DNA of 64,000 bases from Paramecium tetraurelia (GCF_000165425.1 NW_001798989.1:372001-436000); one strand, 5' to 3'; counted from the stretch's first letter, positions 37,370-49,845 are shown. The notes: generated by a model not told the origin, from the sequence alone. Made by a program: numbers and translations.

Positions 37370-38558
37370 TCACATTTTAGATCCTAATTTATGTTTCCAT
37401 AATTTCATGAGATTACCTTCCAATATTTAATTGATCTTGGTTAATAAGTAAATGTTCTCTCCTTCCAAATCATCTCTCTTGTCTAACACTTCCTTATTTA
37501 ATTACTATTGCATCATCTACTATCGAAATTGCATATTAGGTTGAAGTAATGAGAATTCTCTGCTGTCTTCTGATATAAATTTCGTAGGTTTCAGGATTGT
37601 TGGCTTGTTCTTATATTCATCTATCTATTTCTTCCTATGCAAAATGATGAATTATATGATGGTGTTTTTGACATCAATGTCATCTTAGCACCTCCTTACT
37701 TTCTTGTATAATTCCTCAGCAGCCAAACTTTTCACTTCACCCTCCTCATCATAATTTCTATTCAAAAACAATTGATCAAATATTTAAAGGGATCTATGCA
37801 TGTCAGTTTCTTTTTTCTCTTTCTGCTTTAACACTTTCTCCTAAGCCAACTCCTCAGCCTTTCTTATACGAAATTGAAACTAGATCTTCTTTCTAAATGA
37901 AACATATCCCACGTCTCCAGTTTCCTTTCTAACCTTAGCCTCAATGGATTCATGAACAGCATTTTCAATAGCCTTGTTCTTTTTTTCTTGTTGTTGAATG
38001 TCTTTCAACAATTTATCCTACTCTTCTATTATTAAATCTACGATGTCACTCTTTGTATTATTTATCCGAAACAGATTCAACCTCTATTGGAATTCTTCCA
38101 AAGTCGGTTGAGATGCTACTTTTTTGGAACTGTTCAAAATGTTCTTCGAGACCTAATACCATTAAGAGTTGTTCTTATTTTCACTCTAACTCTTTTGTCT
38201 TGGGGACATACTAGCTCTTTAATCGATTCTTACATTTATATGTTGGATATAGATTTGCGAGATATCAAATTTTCTTATTACTTAGGTGGGAATAACTTCT
38301 TTAACTCTTCCTCGTCCTCGAAATTTGCTTTTTCCAATTTGATTGTTCCTATTTCTTGATTCAATTGCATCATTCTTTCCATTTAATCCTTGAATTAAAC
38401 TATTCCCTTCTATTGCAAAGCTTTTAAATAGTAATGTCTAATATACTCTATTCAAACTCCTATTCTAACTACTCATCAAAAGAACTTTCGAAAGAGATGT
38501 CAGATCCTTCAGTGTCTTCTGAATCGAAATCCAATTGAATTTATGATTTCTAATTCAT
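37370..38558 (-). CDS. Charged coiled-coil protein
   Basis: Predicted 380 residues from the ATG at 38558; intron 38421-38446 is required, and a second intron is 38192-38211 (20 nt; a 26-nt version ending further on also keeps the frame). The acidic start (MNQKSQIQLDFDSEDTEGSD) is followed by helical segments with a conserved-looking core (ETGDVGYVSFRKKIQFQFRI) and a C terminus NLMKLWKHKLGSKM. No zinc, nucleotide-binding or membrane motif. Possibly a cytoskeletal or axonemal component. Family not recognised. Head-to-head with the gene at 38679 (120 nt). Confidence 0.7.
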
Positions 38559-38678
38559 TTTTCGGTAATATAAATATTAATAATTAAAATTTTGCTTTTT
38601 GCATATATCAAAAACCTTATTATTATTCTTTTAGAGTTGCTTTCTTGACTTAATATTCACATTAATTAAATTAAATTT

Positions 38679-39798
38679 ATGCATTATTAATAATTGTAAT
38701 AAAATTCCCCAAATATTAAATGTCAATATGCTTAGCATGAAGAAATGCCATGTATATATATTTGCATTGATAGTAACTGCAAAAAAAAAAAAATCGCTTG
38801 TTTTCGTTGTTTTTAAGAAGAAGAATATCATTAAAATCATCAAGGAATAACAATTGAAGAGTTTAACTAAAAAGTTCATTATAGATTAGAGAACATTAAC
38901 AAATTGTTAAGCACTCTAAAAACTTTTTAAGAGAAAAATGCAGAATTCAATAAATTGATAGCAGGTTAGGTAGACTATGCTAAAAAACTTATTATGGAGG
39001 GTGAAAAGTATTAATAAATAAGAGAACTATAAAAAGAAGAAAAAATTCACTTTTATTTCAGGCTAGATTAAGATCATTATGCTCCATATTTGCAATAACA
39101 AATAGACAAAATTATACAAATAATCCAGAAAATTTCTAAATTATCTAAAATAAATTTTTAATTTGAATATAATGAAGAGGATATTAATAAGATTAAGAAT
39201 AATGTTATTAACAAATTTAGAGAGAAAAAAGAAAAAGAATATTTAATAGAAGAATTAAAGAAAAAATCTATAATTGATTATTAACAAATGTTAAATGTAA
39301 AAGTGAGCCCTGAAGCTTATTATTACGATGCCATTATAGAATTAAATAAAGGATTAAAACAATGTCCAACTAATTGCAATTTAATTTCTCTCAAAGTATG
39401 AACTTTCATTATTTTAGTGTACATGTCTAACAAATTTAAAATAGGTTGAGAAGGCCATTTAATTTAATGAATATGCTTTTTAAATTAATTAGAATGATGA
39501 AACGGTTCTACTGTTTAGAGCTAAATTGAAGATGGAAGCAGAGGAATATGATGAATGCATAAAATTATATGATCTGGCAACTGAACCTAATAAGTATTTA
39601 GCATATTATAAATGTATTTCCTTGTTATTTATTTTAGTGGATTCATTAAAAAAATAGCAAAGGGTAGTAGAGTTCGAAAAATTTTAAAATGAATGCCTAA
39701 AATTATTCGGAAATGAGTTTATGAAAAATTATAAGACTCATGAAGTAGGGTCAGGTCAAATCAAGAGTTAGCAATTACCTTCATAACTATAATGGTGA
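38679..39798 (+). CDS. B-box-like zinc module plus TPR-like protein
   Basis: Predicted 357 residues; introns 39396-39417 and 39614-39637. The N terminus holds a Cys/His module, KCQYAQHEEMPCIYICIDSN followed by CKKKKIACFRCFQEEEYHQN and HQG, spaced like a B-box. It leads into a coiled coil (YRLENINKLLSTLKTFQEKN) and then TPR-like helices such as YYDAIIELNKGLKQCP and VEKAIQFNEYAFQINQNDET. The ATG at 38679 was chosen because the later ATGs cut the zinc module. Likely a scaffold protein. A 13-A run inside the module encodes four lysines and is a likely site for sequencing error, but the frame is intact. Confidence 0.75.
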
Positions 39799-39883
39799 AA
39801 TTTGCTGTGTTTTGTGATCTTCCGATCAAGTTTAATTTAATATTTTATCTACATTTCAATATTTATTTAATTAATTAATTAAA

Positions 39884-40167
39884 ATGTCACTAAATTAATA
39901 GCGATAATAGCAATAGTAATAAAAACTAGAAATTCAAAGGCGCTTGGATTAGTATGTTAATGCTGTTAAAGTAAAATTAGATAGTAAAAATATTAGGATC
40001 TGCAAAATGAATTTAAAGTATATTACGGAATGTTGGAAAGAAATGATGAACCAAATTAGGAAAGATTTAAATAAACAGCCTTCAAATTTTTAAAATTCGA
40101 AAAGGAAATGAATAATTAAATAGAAGAAATTGTTTAGAAAATAATTTACTAAAAAGCAAGAAAATGA
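39884..40167 (+). CDS. Small Gln-rich helical protein
   Basis: 85 residues, ATG 39884, TGA 40165-40167, with a 26-nt intron at 39971-39996 that removes a frame break. It starts MSLN followed by a tract of nine Gln/Arg residues encoded almost only by TAA, TAG and CAA, and then continues as an amphipathic helix (KLEIQRRLDQYVNAVKDLQN). Length and helical pattern would suit a prefoldin- or tubulin-cofactor-like small chaperone or a structural subunit, but no signature is clear. Confidence 0.6.
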
Positions 40168-40186
40168 ATTTTTGAGTTTATTTATA

Positions 40187-40466
40187 ATGATAAGAATCAG
40201 AACTTTATTTTTACAATCTTTAAGCAATATAAATTATTAAATCTTGTTAAGTTATTATGATGAGACAGCAAGATATGTTGATAATTTAAGAAAGGTTATC
40301 AAAATAGATTAAGACATAATGATATATCGATTAGTGTAATTCTTATAGTTAACTCTTTACTCTTTAATAAGTATATACTATTTACGAGTTAATAAAAGGT
40401 TTTAAATTTGACTACAGATCAATACATACTAAGCAGAGTTTGGAAAATTTGGGTCCATTTATTTGA
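40187..40466 (+). CDS. Possible small protein
   Basis: 83 residues, ATG 40187 and TGA 40464-40466, with a 28-nt intron at 40371-40398; the spliced length is exactly 84 codons. It begins MIRIRTLFLQSLSNI and contains LLSYYDETARYVDNLRKVIK. It starts only 19 nt after the previous stop and ends 6 nt before the convergent RING gene, so it could also be untranslated sequence. No homology recognised. Confidence 0.4.
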
Positions 40467-40472
40467 AGTATT

Positions 40473-41909
40473 TCATTAATTTTAAGTAATTTATTTCATG
40501 TTCAAAATGCTTTACTCAACTAATTTCACCATTTCAATAATATCATCCAACAATTCGTTTCTATACATTGCTTCAATTTTCAATTTTGGTCCGCATTTGG
40601 AACATTCCTTTTAATATCCTTTTTTGCATTCAAAACAGTAGGAATGACCACAAGGTATAATAGTAACTGGTTATTTTATGAATTTATTGCAAAACGTACA
40701 AGCAAGGCCTTTTTAAATTTCTTTCTAAAAGTTTAATGAATATGAATACATGAGTTTTTTCCAAAATTGTAATAGTCTCAATGACTTGCGACATGTTTTT
40801 GGGTTTTGAATCACCTAATTTCTTATTGCATTCATCTATTTTTTAATTTAACAATTTGATTTCAGCTTATTGATTTTTAAGTGTTTTTTCTTGTTCTGCT
40901 ATGGATTTATTCATTTAATCTACAGAATTTGTTTTTTCATTTAAATTCTTAGAGGATGATTCAATTTTTAATTTATAATCTTCGATTTATTGAGTCAATT
41001 GATCAATATTTTTGATGGAGATATCATGATTTGCTTTCCATTGATTTATCTCTTTCTAAGGTATAAGGAATAATAAATACATCTTTTAATTTGTTTTGTT
41101 CAGTCAATTGTTATTTAAATTAATTGATAGCCTCCTGTAATTTATTATTCTAATCCTAAGAATTTACAGGCTACTTCTTAACTTATTCTTGTAATTGATT
41201 TTTCTCCTTTTACAATTCCTTAATTTTATTCTAAATATTATGGAATTCAGATGACAAACATTCCTCTTTAGCAAGGTATTCTTTTTTGTATTGATCCATT
41301 TGACTTTTGATTAATAACTTCTCAGCTTAAATGGATTCTAAATTCTTTTTTAGTTCATCCATTATAGCTTATGATTTGTACTTTTTCTCCTTGGAAATAT
41401 AAGAATTATAATACTTCGATCTTCCTAATTGAGTCTTTCAATTTTTTAGAATCATCTGGCATTTCTTCTTTGGTTTTAATTTTGTGAGTAATATCATTCA
41501 ATTAGGTATTGAGCGAATCTATCGTTTAATTCAGTTGATGTTCTTTTGTTAGAATAACTTTTTAAACGGTTTCCAATTAGTGGATTTTGTCTCTATCTTT
41601 ATCAGTTCCTTATTGTCCTGTATTTTTATTGAATTCATGGATTGACTTGAGTTTGGATTGAGCTGCCTGATATTGTGATCCCAGGTCTTATAATTGTTTA
41701 GTTTTTTCTTCATTTAATAATTTCTCTTTAATCAATTCTTGCCTGACAGATTCGAACCCTTTTTCTATGGTAAAAATCATGTCATTGCGTTGTTCGATGT
41801 CCTTATTGTATAGCTCTAATTTGGTGTCAATTTATTTAATGAATTAAGACTCAGCCATTGGACTCTGTCCCTTGGACCTCTTATTGAAGTTATCAGTAGC
41901 TATTTTCAT
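40473..41909 (-). CDS. Coiled-coil protein with C-terminal RING finger
   Basis: Predicted 453 residues; three introns, all 25 nt: 41390-41414, 41056-41080 and 40725-40749. A long coiled coil (residues ~30-350) precedes a C-terminal RING: CTFCNKFIKQPVTIIPCGHS, then YCFECKKGYQKECSKC, giving C-x2-C-x11-C-x-H-x2-C-x2-C-x6-C-x2-C. This fits the C3HC4 type although the fifth-to-sixth spacing is compact. RING fingers bind E2 enzymes, so an E3 ubiquitin ligase is likely. The layout resembles BRE1-like or TRIM-like ligases; a specific orthologue is not assigned. The last intron lies just before the RING and is essential for it. Confidence 0.8.
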
Positions 41910-42039
41910 ATTTAATAGAGCAATGTACTTCCAAACTTCAATTTTCGAGATTAGGTATGCAAACGACCTGGAAATTACTCATCTTCTGACAACCTAGGTA
42001 GTTGTTGTTGTTAGCGCATTAAATATTAATCATAAATCA

Positions 42040-42408
42040 ATGAGGCAATAGGATCAAACTTAAAATCAGATGACCAAGATATTTTGCATAAATCAAGACA
42101 GAACTCACTAAATAAACACTAGAATAATGAATCTAAGTAGATGCGTAATATATACTAAGTATGCTATAAAAAGAGTAAGATAAGAAATTTATTAAAATAA
42201 CATTAAAAAAAGATAAAGATTTATAAGGTTTAGTAGAGGTATACCAAATTAAATTCATAGTAATTTGAAATATATAGATGAGAATAATATATTGATACAC
42301 AAAGATATAAATATTATTAGCAGATGTGCATTAAAATCACTAATAAGCCATTCTTAACTTAGTTTAGATTACTTACTATCTTAGATTAATTTATACAAAT
42401 AATATTGA
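42040..42408 (+). CDS. Possible small basic protein
   Basis: A frame of 122 codons, ATG 42040 and TGA 42406-42408, free of TGA. A 21-nt GT...AG unit within it (multiple of three, no TGA in frame) could be spliced out. It is Ile/Lys/Arg/Gln-rich, with a C-terminal segment NIISRCALKSLISHSQLSLDY. No family recognised; chance occurrence is possible in AT-rich DNA. Confidence 0.35.
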
Positions 42409-42519
42409 ATTACTTTCATATACTATGGTATCAACAAGCTGTTTTACAATAGAAATCATAATATACTGAATAATTTACTAATTCAAAAAATAGAATTATT
42501 GATTCTTAATATAATTAAA

Positions 42520-43213
42520 TCAAATCTTTAATTTGACTTTTCCATTTTCCAATTTTACTTAATCTTTCTCTTCCTGTTCTTATAAAAATACATCATCTTA
42601 CAACACTTTCACTTATTCTCCATCTTTGAATGCAGGCAATCCTAAAATCTTTATATTATTAATACCTCTGTATGGGCAATTTGCACATCTAAACGCATCA
42701 CCTAGATAACAACTACCACAACCTTTGATTGAATTATTTTTTAATTATTCTAATAACTATTCTTTATCTTATTTCTCTCTAAATTTAATATCATATTTAT
42801 TTATACTCCATTTCTTTTCTTCCACAAGTGCAATTAGCACATGCTCTAGGCTTAGATGCACAACTTTCTACTTATTTTACTTAAACACCATCATCTAATA
42901 ATTCGTTCTCATCAATAATTTCTTATTTGCCATTGATATCTACTTATTTGAAAAAATTGATTTGATTTTGGAATTTCTACTCAATGTAATCATATTTTCC
43001 ATAACAATTATTGAATTCTTGTTGTGGAATATTCAGTTTCTTAATTTATAATACTTATTTTATAAATTTCCCTTGACCTTAATTATATAATCCACTGGCT
43101 TAAAAGTATGTTATAACTGACTCATTGATCTCTCCTTCATATATTAAAACTCCCTCTTATTTATAGGTTTAATAATTTACGATCTTTTAATATCTATGAG
43201 ATCTGAACAGCAT
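42520..43213 (-). CDS. DRE2: DRE2/anamorsin, cytosolic Fe-S assembly factor
   Basis: Predicted 213 residues; introns 42779-42806 and 42642-42665. The C-terminal CIAPIN1 domain is complete: a first cluster [13 protein letters not shown] (CX~6CX2CXC) and a second [19 protein letters not shown] (CX2C...CX2C), then [10 protein letters not shown]. Dre2 receives electrons from Tah18 and feeds the cytosolic iron-sulfur assembly machinery. The N-terminal SAM-methyltransferase-like domain of other species is reduced to about 100 unrecognised residues. Both introns are needed: the first joins the two Cys clusters, the second lies inside CPYRG/LPAF. Divergent from the kinase gene (155 nt). Confidence 0.9.
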
Positions 43214-43368
43214 CTTTGAGTGTTAATAATTAATCACATTCAATCTTATTGAATGTATTATCTCTAAAGAATTATATTAAGTTTAAATTAGCTATAATTA
43301 GTGAATCACTTATTGAGGCTTGTTAATTAATTGTGATTTTAAGGTTCATTAATAATATTTTAAATTAA

Positions 43369-45256
43369 ATGCCAAAAGTAGTAGATAGCTATGTGCTTGA
43401 GAGAAGTATAGGAAAGGGGCAATTTGGAGAAGTGTTCAAAGGATATAATAAGCAAACAAATGTGGACATAGCGGTGAAATGCGTAAAGAGGTGTTGAGTA
43501 TTTCAAATATTTAGGGAACTGCTGAAAGGGAAGTTTACGGAGTTGTTAGAAAATGAAATAAAAGTGCTGAGGACTTGCAATAATGATAACATCATAAAGC
43601 TATATGATATAAAGAAGACTGCCAACAACATATATCTAATAATGGAATACTGCAATGAAGGTGATCTTTCATGTATTAATAATTGTCATTTAAATGTAGA
43701 GTACATTAAACAAAAGAAATTTTTGCTGGAAGAAGAAGCAGTTGATTACTTGCTTTAAATTCTAAACGGATTTAAAACACTCGTGAAGAATAAGATTATG
43801 CACAGAGACTTCAAATTGGCAAATATCCTAAAGCATGATGGCAATATTAAAATAGCTGATTTTGGATTCTCCAAACTTTTGAATGACAACCAAGGATTAG
43901 CCACCACCATGCTCGGATCTCCACTCAACATGGCTCCAGAAGTGCTCAATAATCAAGAATATGACAGTAAAGCAGATATTTGGTCAATTGGTACCTGTTT
44001 TTATGAACTATTATTCGGGAAATCGCCATTTACAGCCACAAACATGGTTGAGTTGCTCAAGAACATATAAACTAAATAGTTTGTTATCAATAGGAAGGTT
44101 AACAATATAACTCCTACTGCAGAGGATCTATTAAGAAAAATGCTTGTAGTAAATCCTAAAAATAGAATATCTTGGGATGATCTTTTTAAGCACGAAATCA
44201 ATTTCTATCAGGAAGAAAAGTTAAAGAAAGATCTGGAAACCACACTCAAAGGAGGAGAGTTAATGATGAATATGAGTAAATTTTACATCAAAAACAATAT
44301 GGTCATTGATCATCCAGCTGAAATCAAGAAAAAGGAAGATTTAAACAATTTCGCCATGTAAGTAGCTCAAAAGGGACCTCAGAATCAATAATAACAATAT
44401 GTTGGACCACTATTAAAGAAACCCTAAGAGGAGAATAATCTTGCCAGATAGGATTCAGCCAAAACTGTTTAGAGCACTTAAGGACCAGTTTAAGATATTG
44501 GAAATGAGGAAGTCACTGATAAGGAAACATAAAGAGAAAAAGAAATCAAGGCCAAAAAACGAAATGCCAATAGGATTTTACATGAAAGAAATATATATGT
44601 TTTTCTTGCATCTGTTGCTGAAGAAGCCATGAACAATATGGCTATTCAAAACTATGATGTCACAGGATTCTTGTTAGTCAAAAAGTTGTTGCAATTAATT
44701 GATTTCCTCAAAACAATTCTATAAGACAAATAAAATTATTATCAATTGGAGTATATAATTAATGTTATTTACATCCTAGGTTTTGGGAATAGTTCACCTA
44801 AAGTAAGGATTATAAAGATATCCACACATACATTTCAAAAGAATTTGATGTTTTCAAATCCTACTTTGATTCAATCTATGAAAAAATCAGCATTCAAATT
44901 CAATAGAGACCAAAAATGGATGAGGCCATCAAATAAGCTATTAACAGCAATTTCAAATAGAACAATCAATAAATATTAGTCAAATGCTTGATAGATTACT
45001 CAAAGTTATTGATTGAAACTCTTAAAAAAACAAAACCTTAAGATCAAGTAATTTAAAATATATATTTAAGAATCGATAATAATGGATTCATGCTGATAGA
45101 GTTTTAGACTGCATTAAATTAGAAGAAACCTTCTAATTTGATGACAGACTTACGAACCAGCAATTTAATTTTAAATAATATTATGAAAATGACAATTTAT
45201 TAGAAATGGAAGCCCTCTAGAAAAAGGTGCTATAGAAGTTTGAGAAACTAAAGTGA
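43369..45256 (+). CDS. ULK/ATG1-like serine/threonine kinase
   Basis: Predicted 594 residues; introns 43491-43514, 43673-43699, 44751-44779 and 45048-45070. Kinase motifs are complete: glycine loop SIGKGQFGEVFKG, VAIK-type Lys in IAVKCVKRE, HRD as IMHRDFKLANIL, DFG in KIADFGFSKLL, and GSPLNMAPEVL in the activation/APE segment. GSPLxMAPE is typical of the ULK/ATG1/Fused group. The ~300-residue C-terminal part has a linker rich in Gln/Lys, then a helical domain (ASVAEEAMNNMAIQNYDV...) of the kind that binds partners in ULK proteins. A role in autophagy initiation or cilium regulation is inferred from the family only. Confidence 0.85.
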
Positions 45257-46131
45257 ATTATTATCTGATCAACGAATATAATAATTATTATATTATCAAT
45301 TTATTAATATATATATAAATTGATGCCTAATAATCCCATAGACCATTTTCTTTAATTGATTTATCATCAACTTCTTAAGTATAATTTATTCATTTAGACT
45401 CTCCTTCCTGCCTTAAAGGAATAAACACATTTTCAATAAATAAGTAGTATATATATGTAAACATTTTTAAAAATTTGTAAATTTATGGAGGAACTTATTT
45501 TCAAATTTTTTGACTAATATTGAAAAAGATAAGCTATTTAATGAGTTATCTTTATTGATAAAAAAAAGATGCTAAAAATAAACATAATTAATTGATCATT
45601 GAAAAATAGCACTTCCAGGAATATTAAAGGAGAAATGAAAATCTATAGATAAAATGCTATCTAGTAGACATCTTACTTCATTTTAGAAACTAATATCATA
45701 AATAGAATAGATGACATTATTGTTGTCAAGTTGCTAAGAAAAAAATGAAGAATTTCCTTACTGAAATTTAGTTAACAATTAGTGTAAAATCAAATTAAGT
45801 ATTAAGTTTTTAAAGTAAACAGTTTATGGAAGTATCTTTTTAGAAAAGTTAAGTTGGTTTATTATATAATATAAAAGCTATTCATTGCCATTCTATTAGA
45901 TTATTGCATCTAATTTAATCTATCTTATATTGAAGATTAGAATAAAATTAATGTTCTAAATTAAATGGTTTTGAATTTATAAATCTGCAATGACTATTTT
46001 ATAATTATGTTACTACCACATATATTCATAAATTTGATGAATATAAAATAGTCATATAATATTTATTAATTTATTGTTATTTTAAAAAATTTAAATTTTA
46101 AGTAATATAATTTAAAATCAAATAATATTTA
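45257..46131. other. Intergenic region, possibly with a decayed gene
   Basis: 875 nt, AT-rich. On the plus strand, from the ATG at 45485, short runs in different frames look coding (MEELIFKFFDQY; EKDKLFNELSLLIKK; ALPGILKEK), but they are broken by TGA and frame changes and I cannot join them with normal introns. Either chance or a heavily decayed gene. No RNA gene or repeat seen. Confidence 0.35.
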
Positions 46132-47534
46132 ATGTAAAGAACTGATGTTTTGGCCAATAGAACAGGCATTTTAATTGCTTTTTTAGCATTTTGTGTTTTG
46201 ATTGCCATATTTGGAAGACAATCACCGGAGGATAAAACAATTTCAGAGCGCTTTGAACCCGAAGTGACAGAATCAGAAATTCAATATTATTTAGAAAATG
46301 ATATCAACTTTAACTCTAGCGATTAATTTGGGATTCAGACAATACAAGATTGGTTACCTATTTAATCGGAATTAGCACAATTGAATTTGGCATTAGAGTA
46401 TTTTTCGCGCTTAAATTTGGACAAAATATTAGATAAACATCTTGGTTTAGAGGAAAAAGTAAATAAATGTTTGGATTTACAATTGAATTAAGAATTAGAA
46501 AAATATGTGAATGACATAAATTCAACCTCAATAAATAATACTATTAATTAGGATGCTCTATTGAATTATAATGTTCTTTTTGAAAAAAAAATACAATTGA
46601 ATGAAGCGATATTTTAGAAAAAAACTTAATTAGACAGATTAACTGCTGAAGAAAAGTAATTGAAATAGGAATGTACTCAATATGAGTTGAGTAAATTAGA
46701 AACTATCACACTGGAAAGTAAAATTAAACAATTTGACAAGTGTGCTTAAGATGTAAATAATTTGGAATCATAAATAATTGAACTGAATCTATTAATTTAA
46801 TAGCAGTTATAGGAATAAGGGGATAAAGAAGATTTAACTAAGGAATATTAAAGAGATTAAGAATTAGCTAAGAATATGAGCAGATTATTTAAACCCACTG
46901 AAACTAAAAAGTCAGTAGAAATTCATGATGCCAAATTAGAAGGAATTCTTAATGTCTTAGATTATAACATGAAATAGTATAATACTACTGAGGTATTTCT
47001 CAATGGTTTGAATTTCCACCCTGAAATCTAAAAAAATTATATAGAAGAAATCCAATAAAAATATATTAGATTTTAGAGCTAAAGAGAATAAAAATAAAAG
47101 GAAAAAAATAATTTGTAAAAAGAAATTGATTACTTGCAATAATAAAGGAAGGAAAAAAATGAGACTTATCTGACTGCAGTTAAGAGATTAGAGGAAATAA
47201 GAGCGAAGAAGAATGAGTTAAATGCTTAAACCTAAGATGAAAAAAGAGAGTTGGATTAGGTTCTTTATGAATTGAAGAATTACAATCCACAAAGTAACCT
47301 TTAAAGTAATGAATAATTGGATGCATAAAAGAAATTTAAAGGTAATTAATTGTAATTTAGTATATAGAATATTTATATTAGCATTTGCAAGAGGACTAAT
47401 TGTGTGTTGAAAAATGTATTGAATACGATTCTCTAAATCAATAAATTAATATTGGAAGATATAGAATTTCGTTGAAATCAATCTAAAAACATTTCTCATC
47501 TTTGGAATTAAAATTTAAAGAATTCAAAATTTGA
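46132..47534 (+). CDS. Membrane-anchored coiled-coil protein
   Basis: Predicted 458 residues; one intron, 47342-47367 (26 nt). A single transmembrane segment lies near the N terminus (TGILIAFLAFCVLIAIF, residues ~11-27), followed by a short acidic stretch and then coiled coil over nearly all remaining residues (KKIQLNEAIFQKKTQLDRLT and others). Start chosen at ATG 46132 because the ATG at 46148 is in another frame. The layout (short N-side, TM, long coiled coil) would suit a tether or organiser of an internal membrane. No family recognised. A shorter 19-nt splice choice would truncate the C terminus and is less likely. Confidence 0.75.
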
Positions 47535-47586
47535 AATTTGAAATTTTTTATTAAAGATATACATAAATATTGATGTCAATCTTACA

Positions 47587-49320
47587 TCAAACTAAACTTT
47601 AAAGCAATTTATTTTTTTTATCAATTTAAATTTATTGTGCAGTTTGTTGTCCTTTAATAGAACTCTATCTACCCAATGGTCTTCCTTTGAATTCACCTTA
47701 ATCAGTATTTCCATCTGAATCTGTTGGTTTGACTTCCTTGTTGGTATCTTCCGAATGTATTTTTAAGACCTTCTCTTCTTCTTGAGGGTATTAGGATAGC
47801 AACTCAGAATTGTCTTTCTTCATTTTTCCGAGCATTGATGGATCCTCTTGTAGTTTTGTAGAGATAGTCTTTCTTTATAACACTTCTCCAATATTAATTT
47901 TCTCTTCTTAGAGCAAAGCTTATTTGGCTTTGGTGACAGACTCTTTTGACATTGGAATAATTGAATTGGTATTAGTGTTTCCTTTTCTTAGATCAGTGGC
48001 TTAAGATATAGTAAATAAATGAAATACCAAGTTGTCTCAAAGCAAATAATGAGGTTTCCTGTTCTTAAGTCAAACCCAAGAAGTTAGCCTATTTATTAAC
48101 AATTCTGGGAGTTCCCAAACATAAAGTCCTTTCTTTATCACTCATTTAACTTAACACATTATTCATTCTATTTCCACCAATAGTTTTTTCGAACATTTAT
48201 TTGTTTTTTTCAATCTATTCCTGTTTATCTGTTGATTCAATCTTTCCATTTTTTGTATTTTTTTAGATAACATTTAAAATGTTTCCATACTCAATTGAAT
48301 ATTTCTTACATATTTTATCCTAGAATTCTACAAATTCATCATCTTCTTTCATCTATTGAACTTTTTCCACTATGGTTTTGTATATCATTTTCTTAGCCAA
48401 AAAACCTGCTCTCAAAGATTGTATACAATCATCTGGCATTTTACTTACATCTTCTGCTTATAATTAATAAAGCTAATATTTATTATGTATTTTCTTACAG
48501 TTGATTCGCATATAGATATACTTCCATACTCAGATCCTTGATCAAATAATAATTTTTATTCATTGAACACTCCAACATTTTGAATACATCCAACTATTAT
48601 GAAGTTATGACTTTTTGTGGAAGTAAAAATTAATGTTGTGCCTTTTGTCTAAAAGTATAAACTTGCTGTTCCTCCTTCTGGAACTGTCATTATGCTGCCA
48701 AACTTTTTTTTGGTTTCTTTAAATAATGGCAACAGGGCCTATTTTTTTTAAATATCTAAAGATCTGATCGGAATGCAACGTTGCAAATTTTGAGACTTTA
48801 TTTCCAATTCTTACATTTCGGCACTCTATTTAATTTGTGTTATTGAATACATTTTTAAAAGAGTTGTATAATTATCTATCCACCTAAAATGCAATGGCTC
48901 CTTATCCAAATTCGACTTCTTCATTTGATACTACTTCGCCCTTTTTGTATACTCTCGTCTTTGATGTTAATTCACCTGATAATCAATTGATACAATACCT
49001 TCTTAAACAAAGTATATTGGATTCGATCCATCATTACTTGTTGCTATTTTTATATGTTTGATAATCTATTGTTATTATAAATTATGAACTTCATTAATTT
49101 GATCTCCTTTCAGGTTGCTCTCCAACCACATAAATGCTGGTGGCCCACTAAAATTCTTAATACAATGCTTTATATAAACAACATCATCATCTGTCATATT
49201 TGAACCTTAATATAATATCATTCATATGCAAATACCTTGCTCCAATATCTATCGCATCTATTCCTTCCTGATATCATCCCAATTTGTTTTTGTGGTAACC
49301 TAAGACAATTTGTTATACAT
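47587..49320 (-). CDS. Possible soluble cyclic-nucleotide-binding-like protein
   Basis: Predicted 535 residues; introns 49206-49235, 48976-48998, 48796-48814, 48473-48498 and 48000-48027. The N-terminal part (NWDDIRKEQMRQILEQG, then GPPAFMWLESNLKGDQINEV) leads to a segment PIYFVQEGELTSKTRVYKKG and then EVEFGQGAIAFQVD that resembles strands of a CNBD (uGxvx..., FGxxA). Without the Arg of the phosphate-binding cassette this is uncertain. The rest is polar, ending in a Ser/Gln-rich tail with RPLGRQSS-like basophilic sites. Start is ambiguous: another ATG upstream (about 49398) can be joined by a 19-nt intron. Could act like a PKA regulatory-type or scaffold protein; function not assigned. Confidence 0.65.
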
Positions 49321-49845
49321 TTTAGCAATAAAATTAATTAATCAAAAATTATAGTAGTTTAAAGATACGCTTTCCCTTGCAATCCAACTTCATTCGAATA
49401 ACTCAATCAAATCTGTCTCCCCTATTACCTAATTATAATTCTGTACGTATGAAAATACTGTATATTACTGATTTTATTAATTAATTAATCACAAGAAACC
49501 TTAATAATAATGAACCATGCTTTATTTATTAATCAAAGAATTCTGAATTAAACCCTATTCATTCAACAAAATAAATGTCTATGAGTTTAAAATCCTGATT
49601 TCAGTAAACTAATCAGATTGATTTTTATGTCAAATCATTAACAAAATGACAAAGATTTGAAATAGGCAACAAATATTAAAGTTTTATACAAATTCATATA
49701 CTGTAATTGAGATCCCTGTTTTATTGAAGTGCTTATCTTAAAATCAAAATCTTGTGAAAAAAATCATTTCTAAATTAGAGGTACTAAATAAAAATTTATT
49801 AATAAAATTAATCTGTTAATTAAAGCAAAATATCCATATTTGCAA
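49321..49845. other. Intergenic region
   Basis: 525 nt. Short minus-strand frames here look coding-like (for example QNYNQVIGETDLIELFE), but they lack a start and meet TGA; they could be a remnant or chance. Nothing firm. Confidence 0.35.

Noticed and set aside
38770-38785. 13-A run as a possible frameshift site
   Set aside because: The frame through it (four Lys codons) matches the B-box-like pattern on both sides, so no correction is needed.
49320-49470. Alternative upstream start for the CNBD-like gene
   Set aside because: An ATG near 49398 can be joined by a 19-nt intron, but the added residues are low in coding character; the start at 49320 is simpler.
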